A DNA stretch of 6,072 nt from Deltaproteobacteria bacterium (lineage in GTDB: Bacteria > Myxococcota > XYA12-FULL-58-9 > JAUUZB01), in contig JAUUZB010000294.1 in NCBI GenBank assembly GCA_030590185.1, forward strand, positions 1 to 6,072, written 5' to 3'. A model generated the notes under the pieces. That model had not been told where the DNA came from. It saw nothing but the letters and a program-made list of their open reading frames with translations, and did no database searches. Shown one piece after another: positions 5,460-6,072 of this stretch. Within the stretch, counting starts at the first letter, position 1; each line of letters opens with the position of its first letter. Position numbers and translations under genes: made by a program.

Positions 5460-6072
5460 CCCCCACAATCGGCCCACCCGCCCGCGGAAAGACCAGCCGA
5501 GCAGTGCATAGAACGGCACATAGATCAGGAGCTGCGTCCAAACCGGCTGCGCCCACTCTGCCCCGAGCCGGAAGCGAATGCCGGTGACTTCGGCGAGGGG
5601 CAGCAGGGCGAGCAGGGCCAGCGATGCGGGACTCAGGCGCAGGGCGAAGATCGGCACCAGGCCGATGGCGTACCAGGGGAGGAGGTTCGGGGTGAGGGCC
5701 ACAAAGGCGAACGCAGCGCCGGCCAAACGGCTAGCCCGGTCCCGGCCCAGCCAGGTGGTTGCCACCAAGAGGGCAGCCATCGCCACCGCGGCGATGAGCC
5801 GCGCTGGGTCGCGTGGCAGCACAGCTTCGAGCAAGGCGGCGATGCTACCGTTGAACGACCAGTGTCTCGCCATGCGCCAGGTCGACTCGACCAGCCGCTC
5901 GCCGGCGGAGGCAAAGGGCAGGTAGCCGAGCAGAACCACGACGACAAAGGCGCCGGCGGCAGTGACCCCGCGCCGCAGGCCTAACTCTCGCAACGCCGCA
6001 GGTACGAAGATCAACGCCAGCGGCTTGATCAGGCAGGCGGCCGCTAGACTGACGCCGGCGAGCAACGGCCAA
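5388..6072 (-). CDS. Polytopic membrane protein, GT-C / GT87-like glycosyltransferase, 5' end outside window
   Basis: The reverse-strand frame is open from the right edge to a TAG at 5388-5390, giving about 227 visible residues. The true start lies beyond 6072; the TTG at 6063-6065 is inside the reading frame and should not be taken as the start. The fragment has about six hydrophobic helices. Numbered from that TTG, it shows an AACLIKPLAL helix (9-18), HWSFNGSIAALLEAVL (68-83), PNLLPWYAIGLVPIFAL (126-142) and a last helix near 178-193, then a charged tail of about 30 residues. The IKP, W-S-F-N-G-S and P-W-Y motifs recall bacterial GT87/DUF2029-type mannosyltransferase-like proteins, which use polyprenyl-phosphate sugars as donors on the outer side of the membrane. 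The catalytic acidic loop expected near the N-terminus is not in the window. It converges on the GT2 gene, a plausible functional partner. It could also be another GT-C or O-antigen-type membrane protein. Confidence 0.8.
   Translation of the reverse strand, partial: WPLLAGVSLAAACLIKPLALIFVPAALRELGLRRGVTAAGAFVVVVLLGYLPFASAGERLVESTWRMARHWSFNGSIAALLEAVLPRDPARLIAAVAMAALLVATTWLGRDRASRLAGAAFAFVALTPNLLPWYAIGLVPIFALRLSPASLALLALLPLAEVTGIRFRLGAEWAQPVWTQLLIYVPFYALLGWSFRGRVGRLWGSSAGPDLAELGPDNRAEDTPPGA

Overview
This is a high-GC, gene-dense bacterial chromosomal window. Third codon positions of the real genes are mostly G or C. One product has a Sec signal peptide and a beta-barrel-like composition, so a Gram-negative (diderm) host is likely. 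The gene mix would fit a proteobacterium or a myxobacteria-like lineage, but there is no rRNA or other marker to settle the taxonomy.

Layout: (1) 1-120 is a short leader with no assignable gene. (2) 121-1401 (+) encodes an ABC1/AarF/UbiB-family atypical kinase. (3) 1481-1717 (+) encodes a small Phd/YefM-type antitoxin with no toxin next to it. (4) 1745-2644 (+) encodes a diacylglycerol-kinase-like lipid kinase. (5) 2641-3414 (+) encodes a PlsC-type acyltransferase and overlaps the lipid kinase by 4 nt (ATGA). (6) 3502-4719 (+) encodes a Trp-rich, Cys-free exported protein of unknown function, probably an outer-membrane barrel. (7) 4749-5459 (+) encodes a soluble family 2 glycosyltransferase of the dolichyl/polyprenyl-phosphate sugar synthase type, starting at GTG. 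(8) 5388-6072 (-) is the 3' part of a polytopic membrane protein resembling GT-C (GT87-like) glycosyltransferases. It converges on gene 7 with a 72-nt overlap and runs off the right edge.

How the genes may work together: the lipid kinase and acyltransferase look like a coupled glycerolipid module that could make lysophosphatidate or phosphatidate and acylate it. The soluble GT2 and the membrane GT-C-like protein are the two classes usually paired in lipid-linked sugar transfer, where one loads sugar onto a polyprenyl phosphate and the other uses it as donor. Together with the exported barrel-like protein the window has an envelope-biogenesis flavour. This is inference from families and spacing only.

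I see no mobile element, CRISPR array, tRNA, rRNA or convincing new multi-gene system. The least ordinary points are the orphan antitoxin, the in-frame TAG-separated and Shine-Dalgarno-less junction between it and the lipid kinase, the unclassified Trp-rich exported protein, and the long convergent overlap of the two glycosyltransferase genes.
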